A stretch of 64,000 nucleotides of DNA from Clostridia bacterium (lineage in GTDB: Bacteria; Bacillota; Clostridia; Christensenellales; Borkfalkiaceae). The position numbers and the translations under genes are program-made. The stretch lies in assembly GCA_029059705.1 (NCBI GenBank), contig JAIDVM010000015.1, positions 62,001 to 126,000 of the forward strand, read 5' to 3'. Positions 43,360 to 51,622 of the stretch are shown piece after piece (position 1 is the stretch's first letter; each line of letters starts with the position of its first letter). The notes under the pieces are model-generated. The model was not told where the DNA came from, did not search any database, and saw only the letters and a list, made by a program, of their open reading frames with translations.

Positions 43360-45697
43360 CGTAATTAAAATAAGCGGGCTCGACTGCGCCAACTGCGCCC
43401 GCGAGCTTGAAGAAGAAATTTCAAAAATAAAGGGAGTAACTTCGGCAACCGTCGATTTTATGGCACAAAAGGTATATTGCGACTGCGACGAAAGAACTCT
43501 CGAAAAGATAAAATACTGTTGTAACCATTTTGAAGAAGTCAAAGTGGAGGAAGAGCAAGCCGTCCCGCAAACAAGTTCCCCAACCGCGCAAAACTCCCGC
43601 ATATACGGCGAAAAAATCAAAATAGCCAACCTCTGCTGCGCCAACTGCGCCCGCGAGCTCGAAGAAGAACTCAACAAAATCGAGGGCGTTTCCGCCACGG
43701 TGGACTTCATCAATATGCGCGTAATACTCAACGCCCCCTCGCCCGACCTGCGCGAAAAGGCAATTTACGCAATCACCCACTTCGAAAACGTAAAAATAGT
43801 GGACGGCAAAGCTCCGCAAAAGGGCATAATCAAAGCTCACTTAAAAGAAATTATCTTAATAGCCGTCGCCACCGCGCTGTTTATTCCCGCGCTCGTTTTG
43901 CAACTTACGGGAATAACGGAAGAGCTCGCGGGTAAAATTGCCGCATGGGTGTTATACGGCGTTTCATATCTGGTAATCGGTTATCCCGTGCTCTGGAACA
44001 CGTTAAAAAATATCGCCAAGGGCAAAATCTTCGACGAAAACTTTTTAATGACGATAGCCTCGCTCGGCGCAATCGCCCTAGGTATATTCGCGGACGACGG
44101 CTTTGTCGAAGGCGTCGCGGTCATGCTCTTATACCAAATCGGCGAGCTGTTGCAGTCCGTCGCCGTCGGCTCGTCGCGTAGCTCCATTTCCGCGCTCATG
44201 GACATGAAAAGCGACAGCGCAACGCTGCTTGAAAACGGCGTTCAGCGCGTAATATCCCCCGACGAATTGCGTTTGGGCGATATAATAATGATTAAAGTCG
44301 GCGAAAAAGTCCCCGTTGACTGCCGCATAACAAGCGGAGCAACCTCGCTCGATATGAAAAGCCTCAACGGCGAACCGCTCCCCCGCGACGTAAAGGAAGG
44401 GGACGAAATTCTGTCGGGCAGTATAAACCTTTCAAAGGTAATCGAAGCGGAGGTTATAAGGGAATACAAAAACTCCGCCGTCGCAAAAATTTTAGAGCTT
44501 GTCGAAAATTCCACCGCAAAAAAATCCAAGCCCGAAAAATTCATAACCAAATTCGCCAAATATTACACGCCCGCCGTCTGCGCCGCGGCTTTAATTGTCG
44601 CCGCGCTCGTTCCCACCGTAATATGCGCCGTCCGCGGCGCTTTCGTGTGGCCGACCTACAAAGAATGGCTTTACAACGCGCTCAGCTTCCTCGTCATTTC
44701 CTGCCCGTGCGCGCTCGTCATTTCGGTGCCGCTGTCCTATTTCGGCGGCATAGGCCGCTGCGCCAAATCGGGCATACTCGTCAAAGGCTCAACGTGCCTT
44801 GACGAACTCGCCCTTTCCACGGTCGCCGCGTTCGATAAAACGGGCACCTTAACCGTCGGCGCCTTCCAAATCAAAAATTCAACTAACGAAAAAACCTTAA
44901 AGCTCGCCGCCGCCGCGGAAAAATTTTCCTCGCACCCCATCGCAGCCGCGTTTAACGGCGTGGAAACCGATTACGTTGCAGCCGAGGCGGAAGAGGTGGC
45001 GGGCAAGGGCGTAAGGTGTGTGGTAGAGGGCAAGCCGCTCCTTTGCGGCAACGCCAAGCTTTTAAAGGAAAACGGAATTGCCTTCACTCCCGTAAAAAGC
45101 CCGTCAACCCTCGTATATGTCGCGTTTAACGGCGAATATATCGGCGTAATCGAAATAGACGACAGCCTTAAAGAGGGCGTAAAGGAAACGGTTTCGCAGC
45201 TCAAATCTCAGGGCGTGGTGTATACCGAAATGCTCACGGGCGACCTTCCCGAACGCGCCGAACTCGTTGCCAAAGAGGCGGGGCTCGACGGCTTTAAAGC
45301 CGCGCTTTTGCCCGACGAAAAGCTCGCGCGTGCCGAACAGTTAAAGGAAAAAGGCAAACTAATTTACGTCGGCGACGGCGTAAACGACGCCCCCGTAATG
45401 ACGGCTGCGGATTGCGCAGTTTCAATGGGCAGCGTGGGCAGCGACGCGGCAATCGAGGCAAGCGACGTAGTTATCATTTCCGACAATATTTCCCTTCTTC
45501 CCAAGGGCAAAAAAATCGCCAAAGCCACGCGAAGAATAGTAATACAAAACATAATCGGCTCGCTCCTCGTCAAGCTTGCAATCATGGCGCTAAGCGTTGC
45601 AATAGCCGACTTCCATCTCATTGTCGCGGTCGTCGCGGACGTGGGGGTTATGCTCCTCGCCGTTGTCAACGCAATGCGCACAGCGTTAATCAAGTAA
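43352..45697 (+). CDS. P1B-type Cd/Zn/Pb-translocating ATPase with two heavy-metal domains
   Basis: 781 residues. Two N-terminal HMA domains with CANCAREL (near residues 10 and 93), the transmembrane CPC motif in SCPCALVISVPLSYFGG, DKTGTL phosphorylation site, SSHPIAAAF, and GDGVNDAPVM. The last helices carry the ADVGVMLLAVVNAMR pattern of the Zn/Cd/Pb group (P1B-2), as opposed to Cu pumps. It exports divalent metal under control of the ArsR protein. The stop codon TAA is also the first part of an R2 repeat. Confidence 0.93.
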   Translation: MNNVIKISGLDCANCARELEEEISKIKGVTSATVDFMAQKVYCDCDERTLEKIKYCCNHFEEVKVEEEQAVPQTSSPTAQNSRIYGEKIKIANLCCANCARELEEELNKIEGVSATVDFINMRVILNAPSPDLREKAIYAITHFENVKIVDGKAPQKGIIKAHLKEIILIAVATALFIPALVLQLTGITEELAGKIAAWVLYGVSYLVIGYPVLWNTLKNIAKGKIFDENFLMTIASLGAIALGIFADDGFVEGVAVMLLYQIGELLQSVAVGSSRSSISALMDMKSDSATLLENGVQRVISPDELRLGDIIMIKVGEKVPVDCRITSGATSLDMKSLNGEPLPRDVKEGDEILSGSINLSKVIEAEVIREYKNSAVAKILELVENSTAKKSKPEKFITKFAKYYTPAVCAAALIVAALVPTVICAVRGAFVWPTYKEWLYNALSFLVISCPCALVISVPLSYFGGIGRCAKSGILVKGSTCLDELALSTVAAFDKTGTLTVGAFQIKNSTNEKTLKLAAAAEKFSSHPIAAAFNGVETDYVAAEAEEVAGKGVRCVVEGKPLLCGNAKLLKENGIAFTPVKSPSTLVYVAFNGEYIGVIEIDDSLKEGVKETVSQLKSQGVVYTEMLTGDLPERAELVAKEAGLDGFKAALLPDEKLARAEQLKEKGKLIYVGDGVNDAPVMTAADCAVSMGSVGSDAAIEASDVVIISDNISLLPKGKKIAKATRRIVIQNIIGSLLVKLAIMALSVAIADFHLIVAVVADVGVMLLAVVNAMRTALIK

Positions 45698-45816
45698 AAC
45701 GCATATAAGCTACGCATAACTTTGTTGCGCTGTGGCAACTTTCAGTCACTTGCGCCAAAGCAAGCTCCTTCAAGTTTTCCTCGCGCTCCTCGTTCTGCTT
45801 GCTTCTCTGCGTTTTA
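45695..45816 (+). repeat. R2 structured repeat, copy 3 (after the P1B ATPase)
   Basis: Ends AAAACGCA and TGCGTTTT; apical stem CTTGC/GCAAG (45749-45753 with 45760-45764); middle stem AACTT/AAGTT (45737-45741 with 45772-45776). Its first three bases are the ATPase stop codon. Confidence 0.85.
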
Positions 45817-45853
45817 CGGTAACCGTCCCCGCGGGAAGCATCGCTCCCGCACT

Positions 45854-45880
45854 TGTCATTCCGAGCGAAGCGAATAAGCT
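45854..45880 (+). repeat. R1 dispersed repeat (short)
   Basis: TGTCATTCCGAGCGAAGCG then AATAAGC, in the 360-bp gap before the purine permease. Confidence 0.7.
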
Positions 45881-45930
45881 CTTCCAATCAAATAAAACCC
45901 GACAAAATTCGGCAAACGTTGTTTATACGC

Positions 45931-45959
45931 TTGCCGAATTTACTTTTGTGTGTTAAAAT
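45931..45959 (+). promoter_or_regulatory. Promoter of the purine permease
   Basis: TTGCCG (45931-45936), a 17-base spacer and TAAAAT (45954-45959). Confidence 0.55.
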
Positions 45960-45976
45960 TGTGATAACTGAGTGAA

Positions 45977-46018
45977 CAAAGCCCCCGCGGGGGCTTTTGC
46001 GGTTTAAAAAACCGCATC
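45977..46018 (+). promoter_or_regulatory. Two tandem hairpins in the purine permease leader
   Basis: A perfect palindrome AAAGCCCCCGCGGGGGCTTT is followed by GCGGTTT-AAA-AAACCGC. They lie between the promoter and the ribosome site and could attenuate or stabilise the message; no purine aptamer motif was seen. Confidence 0.5.
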
Positions 46019-46058
46019 AAAAACACTTAAAAGAAAAAAATTTTTGGAGGTACTTTCG

Positions 46059-47693
46059 ATGAGTGAAGAAGCGAAAGACGAAGTAGTTTCCGAACAGCCC
46101 GAAGTGCAGGCAGAGGCAACGGCCGAAGCTCCCGCACCCGACGGAACTGTGGCGGAAACGCAAAGCCCCCACAAGGGCTTTTTGGGCAAGGTCGACAACT
46201 GGTTCGGCATCACAAAGTCAAAGTCGAGCTACAAGGCTGAAATCATAGCCGGCTTAACGACTTTCATGGCAATGGTTTACATATTAATCGTAAACCCCAG
46301 CATATTCGTATATGCCGACGGCGTAACGATTCCCGGGCTTTCGTTCGACGCAATGTACATTGCAACGTCGCTCGGCGCAATCGTCGGCACAATGCTCATG
46401 GCGCTGCTCGCAAAAATGCCGCTGGCGCAAGCCTCGGGCATGGGCGTAAACGCTTTCGTGGTGTATAACCTCGTGGGCGGCGGCTTAACCTACGCCAACG
46501 CAATGGTGTTCACGCTGTTAGACGGCGTAATCTTCATCCTCTTAACGGTAACGGGCCTCAGAAAATACATCTTCACGGCAATCCCCGACGAAGTTAAAAA
46601 GGCAATAAACGTAGGCTTGGGACTTTTCATCGCTTTCATAGGCTTGCAAAACGCGGGCGTAATCGTAAACAGCGATTCCACGCTCGTCGGGCTTGTTTCC
46701 TTCAACATGCTCAAGCTCAAGGATTTATTCAATCCCAGCTTCCTCGTAACTTTCAACAACGGCACGGTCGGCGGCATGCTTCCCGCATTCGTTGCAATCG
46801 CGGGCGTAACCGCAACCGCAATCATGACGAAAAAGAAGATAAAGGGCGCAATCCTCTGGGGCATACTCGGTTCAACCGTCCTTTTCTATATCCTCGCGGG
46901 CTTCGGCTGCATAGGCGCTGGCGACCCCGTGCTTGGCGCAATGGCAACCAACGGCGAAGCCTGCAAGGCAATCTTCAACAACATCACCATTTCCAACCCC
47001 TTCACGGCGTTCGCTTCATGGGGCACCGAATCGGCGGGCAAAGTGTTCTACGAAGGCTTTGACTTCTCGCACTATCTCGGCATAGAAGGCAACAACGCGG
47101 GCTCGCTCGTCGTTCTTTTAATCACTTCCGCGCTTTCGCTCTGCATGCTCGACATGTTCGATACGCTCGGCACGTTATACGGCGCTTGCACCAAGGGCGG
47201 ACTTCTCGACGAAAACGGCAACCCCAAAAACATGAACAGATGCATGCTTGCCGACGCAATCGCAACCACCACGGGCGCAATCGCGGGCACTTCCACGGTT
47301 ACCACGTTCGTGGAATCCTCCGCGGGCGTAGCGGCGGGCGGCAAAACGGGCTTCACCGCTTTGGTAACGGGGCTTTGCTTCGTCGTTGCAATGTTCCTTT
47401 CGCCCCTTGCAAAGCTCATTCCCTCGGCGGCAACCGCAACGGCTTTAATCTGGGTCGGCGTACTCATGATGAGCACGGTTACCAAAATCGAATGGACAGA
47501 CCCCGCGCAGGCGCTTCCCGCATTCCTCACTCTCGCAGTTATGTCGTTCGGCTACGAAATTTCTTACGGTATCGGCATCGGCATCATTTCCAGCGTAGTG
47601 GTAAGGGTATGCACCGGCAAGATAAAGAGCGTTTCCATAGTAACCTGGATAATCGCCGCATTCTTCCTTGCAACCTTCCTTTTAACCCACTAA
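46059..47693 (+). CDS. NCS2-type purine permease (guanine/hypoxanthine, PbuG/PbuO/AzgA group)
   Basis: 544 residues from the ATG at 46059, with GGAGG 8 bases upstream. After an acidic Ala/Glu-rich N-terminal stretch (residues 1-45) come 12-13 transmembrane helices. AEIIAGLTTFMAMVYILIVNP and ASGMGVNAF are the family marks; the later GTSTVTTFVESSAGVAAGGKTG region is the second signature. Likely imports guanine or hypoxanthine by proton symport, which fits adenine deaminase nearby. The acidic extension is uncommon. Confidence 0.92.
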   Translation: MSEEAKDEVVSEQPEVQAEATAEAPAPDGTVAETQSPHKGFLGKVDNWFGITKSKSSYKAEIIAGLTTFMAMVYILIVNPSIFVYADGVTIPGLSFDAMYIATSLGAIVGTMLMALLAKMPLAQASGMGVNAFVVYNLVGGGLTYANAMVFTLLDGVIFILLTVTGLRKYIFTAIPDEVKKAINVGLGLFIAFIGLQNAGVIVNSDSTLVGLVSFNMLKLKDLFNPSFLVTFNNGTVGGMLPAFVAIAGVTATAIMTKKKIKGAILWGILGSTVLFYILAGFGCIGAGDPVLGAMATNGEACKAIFNNITISNPFTAFASWGTESAGKVFYEGFDFSHYLGIEGNNAGSLVVLLITSALSLCMLDMFDTLGTLYGACTKGGLLDENGNPKNMNRCMLADAIATTTGAIAGTSTVTTFVESSAGVAAGGKTGFTALVTGLCFVVAMFLSPLAKLIPSAATATALIWVGVLMMSTVTKIEWTDPAQALPAFLTLAVMSFGYEISYGIGIGIISSVVVRVCTGKIKSVSIVTWIIAAFFLATFLLTH

Positions 47694-47717
47694 TTAAAAC
47701 GCTCTGTAATTATTTTC

Positions 47718-47747
47718 GCGCCCCGCGGCATAAATGCCGCGGGGCGC
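47718..47747. terminator. Terminator between permease and DUF6809 gene
   Basis: GCGCCCCGCGGCA, TAAA loop, TGCCGCGGGGCGC, a 13-bp stem between convergent genes. Confidence 0.8.
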
Positions 47748-47761
47748 TTCATTTATTAACT

Positions 47762-48034
47762 TTAATCTTCCTCGCTCAACGCTTCAAAGGCGATTTTAAA
47801 CCCAAACTTAAACCCGTCCTTAAATTTTTTTGCATAACCCGCGTCGGCAACCCCTAAATGCAAATAAAGCGCCTCGTCAAGCTCCTTTTTCAAATCGTCG
47901 TTCAGCTTGCCCGAAAGCCGCTCATAAGCCGCCGTAAATTCCTTTTTCGCCGCCGCATTTTCCGCCGCGTCGTCCGTTTCGTCGCAAAACGTGTTGTAAT
48001 AATTAAATATTTTTTCAATAACCGAGTTTGTCAT
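47762..48034 (-). CDS. DUF6809-type small helical protein (locus 2)
   Basis: 90 residues, preceded by AAAGGAG. Homologous to the 36350 product: NSVIEKIFN at the start and FKDGFKFGFKIAFEAL at the end align with KSVIEEIYL and YKQGFKEGVLLAYETF. All-helical and acidic. Function unknown. It is divergent from a single Xre gene, so the same two-part arrangement occurs twice in 12 kb. Confidence 0.75.
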   Translation of the reverse strand: MTNSVIEKIFNYYNTFCDETDDAAENAAAKKEFTAAYERLSGKLNDDLKKELDEALYLHLGVADAGYAKKFKDGFKFGFKIAFEALSEED

Positions 48035-48052
48035 AACTGCTCCTTTTAAACA

Positions 48053-48081
48053 ATGTTAATACTAAATTTTAGTATTGTCAA
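48053..48081 (-). promoter_or_regulatory. DUF6809 promoter whose whole spacer is a palindrome (locus 2)
   Basis: On the minus strand TTGACA (48076-48081), 17 bases, then TAACAT (48053-48058). The spacer (plus strand ATACTAAATTTTAGTAT, 48059-48075) is a perfect palindrome, the same design as locus 1 with another sequence. Confidence 0.8.
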
Positions 48082-48103
48082 CTAAAATTTAGTAGTTTTA
48101 TGT
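48075..48103 (+). promoter_or_regulatory. Divergent Xre promoter with operator in its spacer (locus 2)
   Basis: TTGTCA (48075-48080), a 17-base spacer and TTATGT (48098-48103). The first 13 spacer bases, ACTAAAATTTAGT, are a palindrome with the same CTAAA half-site. The two -35 boxes overlap. The leader to the Xre ATG is only about 5 bases. Confidence 0.6.
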
Positions 48104-48114
48104 AAACTGAACTT

Positions 48115-48321
48115 ATGAAATACGAAATTAAGTACAGGTTAAAAACTTTGCGTATTGAAAAAGGTTTAACACAAAAGGAGCTTGCAAAGTTAATGAATAA
48201 GTCTACAACCGGACTTGCAAGCTGGGAACAAGGACTATCTGAGCCGAGCGTAAACGATTTAATTCAACTATGCAAAATTTTTGAGGTTTCAGCCGATTAT
48301 TTATTGGGATTAGAAGATTAA
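48115..48321 (+). CDS. Small Xre/HTH_3 regulator (locus 2)
   Basis: 68 residues, one HTH_3 domain (LTQKELAKLMNKSTTGLASWEQG) ending VSADYLLGLED, the same ending as the locus 1 regulators. No Shine-Dalgarno site is visible and the promoter is very close, so translation may be nearly leaderless. Likely autoregulator and repressor of the DUF6809 gene. Confidence 0.9.
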   Translation: MKYEIKYRLKTLRIEKGLTQKELAKLMNKSTTGLASWEQGLSEPSVNDLIQLCKIFEVSADYLLGLED

Positions 48322-48330
48322 CAAATTTTC

Positions 48331-48358
48331 GCGCCCCCGCTTGAAAAAGCGGGGGCGC
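48331..48358 (+). terminator. Xre terminator hairpin carrying the ade -35 box in its loop
   Basis: GCGCCCCCGCTT (48331-48342), loop GAAA, AAGCGGGGGCGC (48347-48358). Confidence 0.75.
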
Positions 48359-48369
48359 TGTGTTATAAT
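48341..48369 (+). promoter_or_regulatory. Promoter of ade, embedded in the upstream terminator
   Basis: TTGAAA (48341-48346) spans the end of the left arm and the loop of the hairpin; 17 bases on lies TATAAT (48364-48369). Confidence 0.6.
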
Positions 48370-48410
48370 TAAAAGGCACTCAAAAATATTACAAACCGAG
48401 GTTTTTTACT

Positions 48411-50180
48411 ATGTTGGAAAAATACGTCAAAGCCGCCCGCGGATTAGAAAAGGCGGACTTGGTCTTAAAAAATACAACCTATCTCGACGTGTTCACGGGC
48501 ACGCTCAAAACGGGCGATATTGCCGTCGTCGGCGAAAAAATCGTCGGCACGGGCAAGTATCAGGGTAAAGAAGAAATCGACTGCTCGGGCTTAACCGTTA
48601 TCCCCGGCTATATCGACGGTCACGTGCATATCGAAAGCTCGCAGCTCTCCCCCGAAGAATTCGCCTCGCTCATAGTTCCCCGCGGCACAACCACAATAAT
48701 AGCCGACCCGCACGAAATAACCAACGTCTGCGGCATGGCTGGCTGCGAATATATCGCCAAAGCCTCGCAAAACGTCCCTCTGGAAGTCAAATTGCAGCTT
48801 CCCTCGTGCGTTCCCGCAACCCCGTTCGAAACGAGCGGCGCGGTTTTAAACGGCAAGGACATAGAAAATAATATAAACAACGACTATATTTTCGGCTTGG
48901 GCGAGTTTATGAATTATCCCGGGTTAATCTACTGCGACCCCGACACCTTAAAAAAGGCGGAGGCGGCCCATTCGGCGGGTAAAGTAATCGACGGCCACGC
49001 GCCCGCAATAAGCGGCTACGACTTAAACGGTTACCTCGCGTGCGGCGTAACAACCGACCACGAGTGCGTAACAAAGGAAGAGATAGAAGAAAAAATTTCA
49101 AAGGGCATGTACGTGCATATCCGTCACGGCTCTTCCACGCAAAACCTCGGCAATGCAAAGTATATAACCGATAAAAACATGCGCCGCTTTATTCTCTGCA
49201 CCGACGACAGACATGCCGCCGACTTAAAGGAAAAGGGACACTTAGACGACGCTTTAAGAAGGCTTGTCGCAAACGGCTTAAACCCCGTTACCGCCGTAAT
49301 ATGCGCCACTTTAAACGCCGCCGAGTGCTACAACTTAAAGTGGAGGGGCGGCATCGCGCCCTTCTACCTCGCCGATTTGGTCGCGGTGGATAACCTTAAA
49401 AACTTCAACGCAAAATACGTTGTAAAAGGCGGCAAGCTCGTTGCAAAAAACGGCAAACCGCTCTTCGATACGTCAAAGCGCTACCTGCCCGCAAACGTCT
49501 TAAACACGGTGCACTTAAAGCGCCCCTTAACCGCCAAAGACTTCGTCTTAACGCTTAAAGGCACAAAGGCAAAGGCAATGACCATAGAACCGGGCGGCGT
49601 GGTAACGGGCTGCGAGATAGTGGAGGTTAAAAGCGAAAACGGCGACGTAACCGTAAAGGACACCGATTTGCTTAAATTAGCCGTCGTCGAAAGGCATAAA
49701 TTAACCGGCAACATAGGCAAAGGACTTTTCAAGGGCTACGGCTTCAAGGGCGGCGCACTCGGTATAACCATCGCCCACGACTCGCACAATATTATATTGA
49801 TGGGCGACGACAACGAGGCTATGGCAAAAGCCGCAAACCACCTCAAAGAAATCGGCGGCGGCATGGTAATAGTGGAGCGCACCCCTTGTCATTCCGAAAA
49901 TTCTTCATGTCATTCTGAGCGCAGCGAAGAACCCCCCCAATACAAAATATATTCTTTAACGCTGGATATAGGCGGGTTAATGTCCTCGCGCGACGCCGAA
50001 AGCCTGCAGCGCGACAGCAAGGCGTTAATCGAGCGCGCCTACTCAATGGGCGTCAAGCGCGACTACGAAGCGTTCATGTCCTTGGCGTTTTTATCCCTCG
50101 CGGTTATCCCCAAACTCAAGCTCACCGACGCGGGACTGTTCGACGTTGAAAAATTCACCTTCACAGATATTAATGTTTAA
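48411..50180 (+). CDS. ade: Adenine deaminase with an in-frame R1 repeat insertion
   Basis: 589 residues. Amidohydrolase motifs: GYIDGHVHIESS, PRGTTTIIADPHEI, IDGHAPAISGYDLNGY, TTDHE, RHGSSTQN, TDDRHA, and HDSHNIILMGDD in the C-terminal domain. Converts adenine to hypoxanthine, matching the purine permease. Between GGGMVIVER and KIYSLTLDIGGLMS a stretch of about 18 residues (TPCHSENSSCHSERSEEPP) is encoded by R1 repeat DNA (49887-49933) and is foreign to the family; reading frame is kept. It falls in a C-terminal loop, so the enzyme may still work. Confidence 0.93.
   Translation: MLEKYVKAARGLEKADLVLKNTTYLDVFTGTLKTGDIAVVGEKIVGTGKYQGKEEIDCSGLTVIPGYIDGHVHIESSQLSPEEFASLIVPRGTTTIIADPHEITNVCGMAGCEYIAKASQNVPLEVKLQLPSCVPATPFETSGAVLNGKDIENNINNDYIFGLGEFMNYPGLIYCDPDTLKKAEAAHSAGKVIDGHAPAISGYDLNGYLACGVTTDHECVTKEEIEEKISKGMYVHIRHGSSTQNLGNAKYITDKNMRRFILCTDDRHAADLKEKGHLDDALRRLVANGLNPVTAVICATLNAAECYNLKWRGGIAPFYLADLVAVDNLKNFNAKYVVKGGKLVAKNGKPLFDTSKRYLPANVLNTVHLKRPLTAKDFVLTLKGTKAKAMTIEPGGVVTGCEIVEVKSENGDVTVKDTDLLKLAVVERHKLTGNIGKGLFKGYGFKGGALGITIAHDSHNIILMGDDNEAMAKAANHLKEIGGGMVIVERTPCHSENSSCHSERSEEPPQYKIYSLTLDIGGLMSSRDAESLQRDSKALIERAYSMGVKRDYEAFMSLAFLSLAVIPKLKLTDAGLFDVEKFTFTDINV
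49887..49933 (+). repeat. R1 dispersed repeats inside the ade coding region
   Basis: A short unit at 49887 (TGTCATTCCGAAAATTC) and a full unit at 49908 (TGTCATTCTGAGCGCAGCG then AAGAACC). Same sequence as the intergenic R1 copies. Confidence 0.85.
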
Positions 50181-50218
50181 AATTCCCCCCAATTCTACTT
50201 TAATTCGACTTAATTCTA

Positions 50219-50247
50219 TTGCGCAAACGCCGTAAAGCGAATAAAAT
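50219..50247 (+). promoter_or_regulatory. Promoter of the Xre membrane protein gene
   Basis: TTGCGC (50219-50224), a 17-base spacer and TAAAAT (50242-50247). Confidence 0.5.
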
Positions 50248-50280
50248 AACCGTATAAAACCGCAAAAAAGGAATAAAAAA

Positions 50281-50961
50281 ATGAACAACTTCGGAGATTT
50301 TTTATACAAATTGCGCAAAGAAAAGGGTATAACGCAGGCGGAGCTCGCCCAAATCCTCGGCGTAACAAACAAGGCCGTGTCCAAATGGGAAACGGGCGAA
50401 GCCATGCCCGAAACTTCTCTGCTTCTGCCCATAGCCCGCACCTTCGGCGTAACGGTTGACGAACTCTTAAACGGCTCCCGCGCAGAACACACGGAAAACG
50501 AGCCCGAACCCGCGCCCGTTCCGCCCGAAGACGAAATCAAAGCGCACCTCTTCACCCGCGGCAACGACGAGCCTCCCAAAACAAGGGCTGACGCTATCGT
50601 CGGCGCGGTGTGCGGCGGTGTGTTCTTTGCGGGCATGCTCGCCTATCTCTTGCTCGGCGCGCTTGCAAATTTGTGGCACCCTTGGTGGATAATAGTAACC
50701 GACGCCGCGCTCTTATGCGGTTTAATAGGCACCGTTTACGACGTCTGCAATCCTTTAAAGCGCGCAAGGCGCATGGCTAAGGGCGAAAACCCCTACACGG
50801 GCGCGGCGTGCGGCATAATAATGCTGACGTGCGTAATAACCTATATAACCGCGTCCGTCTTTACAAACCTTTGGCACCCGCTTTGGGTAATCGTCTGCGG
50901 CGGCGGCATAGCCTGCTTCGTCGTCGGTACCTTGGGCGATTTCCTGTTTCTCCGCAAATAA
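50281..50961 (+). CDS. Xre-type regulator with C-terminal membrane domain
   Basis: 226 residues. Residues 1-66 are an HTH_3 DNA-binding domain (ITQAELAQILGVTNKAVSKWETG). A Pro/Glu-rich linker (residues 70-105) leads to two pairs of transmembrane helices near 110-150 and 172-222, each pair with an NLWHPWW / NLWHPLW turn, so the membrane part looks duplicated. Membrane-tethered one-component regulator; signal unknown. Confidence 0.85.
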   Translation: MNNFGDFLYKLRKEKGITQAELAQILGVTNKAVSKWETGEAMPETSLLLPIARTFGVTVDELLNGSRAEHTENEPEPAPVPPEDEIKAHLFTRGNDEPPKTRADAIVGAVCGGVFFAGMLAYLLLGALANLWHPWWIIVTDAALLCGLIGTVYDVCNPLKRARRMAKGENPYTGAACGIIMLTCVITYITASVFTNLWHPLWVIVCGGGIACFVVGTLGDFLFLRK

Positions 50962-51010
50962 TCACATTCTTCGGCTTATTGTTAAAATATAAAATATTTT
51001 TTCAAAACTG

Positions 51011-51038
51011 TTGACTTTTTCCCCGAACGGTTTAAAAT
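51011..51038 (+). promoter_or_regulatory. Promoter of the 51078 gene
   Basis: TTGACT (51011-51016), a 16-base spacer and TAAAAT (51033-51038). Confidence 0.55.
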
Positions 51039-51077
51039 AAAGTTGTTACCGATAATGTTTTTATAAAGGAGATAACA

Positions 51078-51482
51078 ATGGTTACATTTTACGGTCCCGA
51101 CGGCGACACGGTTGAAAATCCCGACGAGGAATTTATTAAGGACTTAATTTTTAATAAGGACGAGGATTTTTGGCAGGATGGCAGCGGCGATTCCTCTTTA
51201 GAAGTAGAAGGCTGCGACGAATCGCTCTTATTTTTCTATGACGAGCCTTACGGTTTCTTCATTATGCGCCACCCCGATTACCTTGTTCCCTATGACGAAG
51301 ACGGAAGCACCGAAACAGTTGAACACGACGTGGGCGGCGAGCCTATGGTTGTGCCTCAATGCGCTTATGTCAACCGCGAAACAGCTTATAAAATCATAAC
51401 CGAATACGTAAAAAACAAAAAATTTTCAGATTGCGTTAAATGGATTGACTTATACGACATAGATTTTGAAAACGATTTTTAA
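51078..51482 (+). CDS. Small acidic protein of unknown function
   Basis: 134 residues, strongly acidic, cytosolic. The layout (YGFFIMRHPDYLVPYD in the middle, VNRETAYKIITEYVKNKKFSDCVKW near the end) recalls Imm1-like immunity proteins, but no toxin gene lies next to it and the likeness is weak. It could also be a SMI1/KNR4-type or housekeeping protein. It has its own promoter, ribosome site (AAGGAG) and terminator. Confidence 0.75.
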   Translation: MVTFYGPDGDTVENPDEEFIKDLIFNKDEDFWQDGSGDSSLEVEGCDESLLFFYDEPYGFFIMRHPDYLVPYDEDGSTETVEHDVGGEPMVVPQCAYVNRETAYKIITEYVKNKKFSDCVKWIDLYDIDFENDF

Positions 51483-51489
51483 ATTACCA

Positions 51490-51516
51490 AACCCCCGAAG
51501 ACGTTTCGGGGGTTTT
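51490..51516 (+). terminator. Terminator of the 51078 gene
   Basis: AACCCCCGAA pairs with TTCGGGGGTT, then TTTT. Confidence 0.8.
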
Positions 51517-51558
51517 CCTTTATTTTCCAAAATTTTACCAAAAAACAAAAAAAACAAT

Positions 51559-51587
51559 TTTACTTATTAAATTAAATATAGTACAAT
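51559..51587 (+). promoter_or_regulatory. Promoter of secA
   Basis: TTTACT (51559-51564), a 17-base spacer and TACAAT (51582-51587). Confidence 0.6.
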
Positions 51588-51622
51588 TAAAAGCGGGAAA
51601 AAATCTTTAAAAGAGGAAGTAT

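Noticed and set aside
51078-51482. Immunity protein of a polymorphic toxin
   Set aside because: The likeness to Imm1 is weak and no toxin gene is adjacent.
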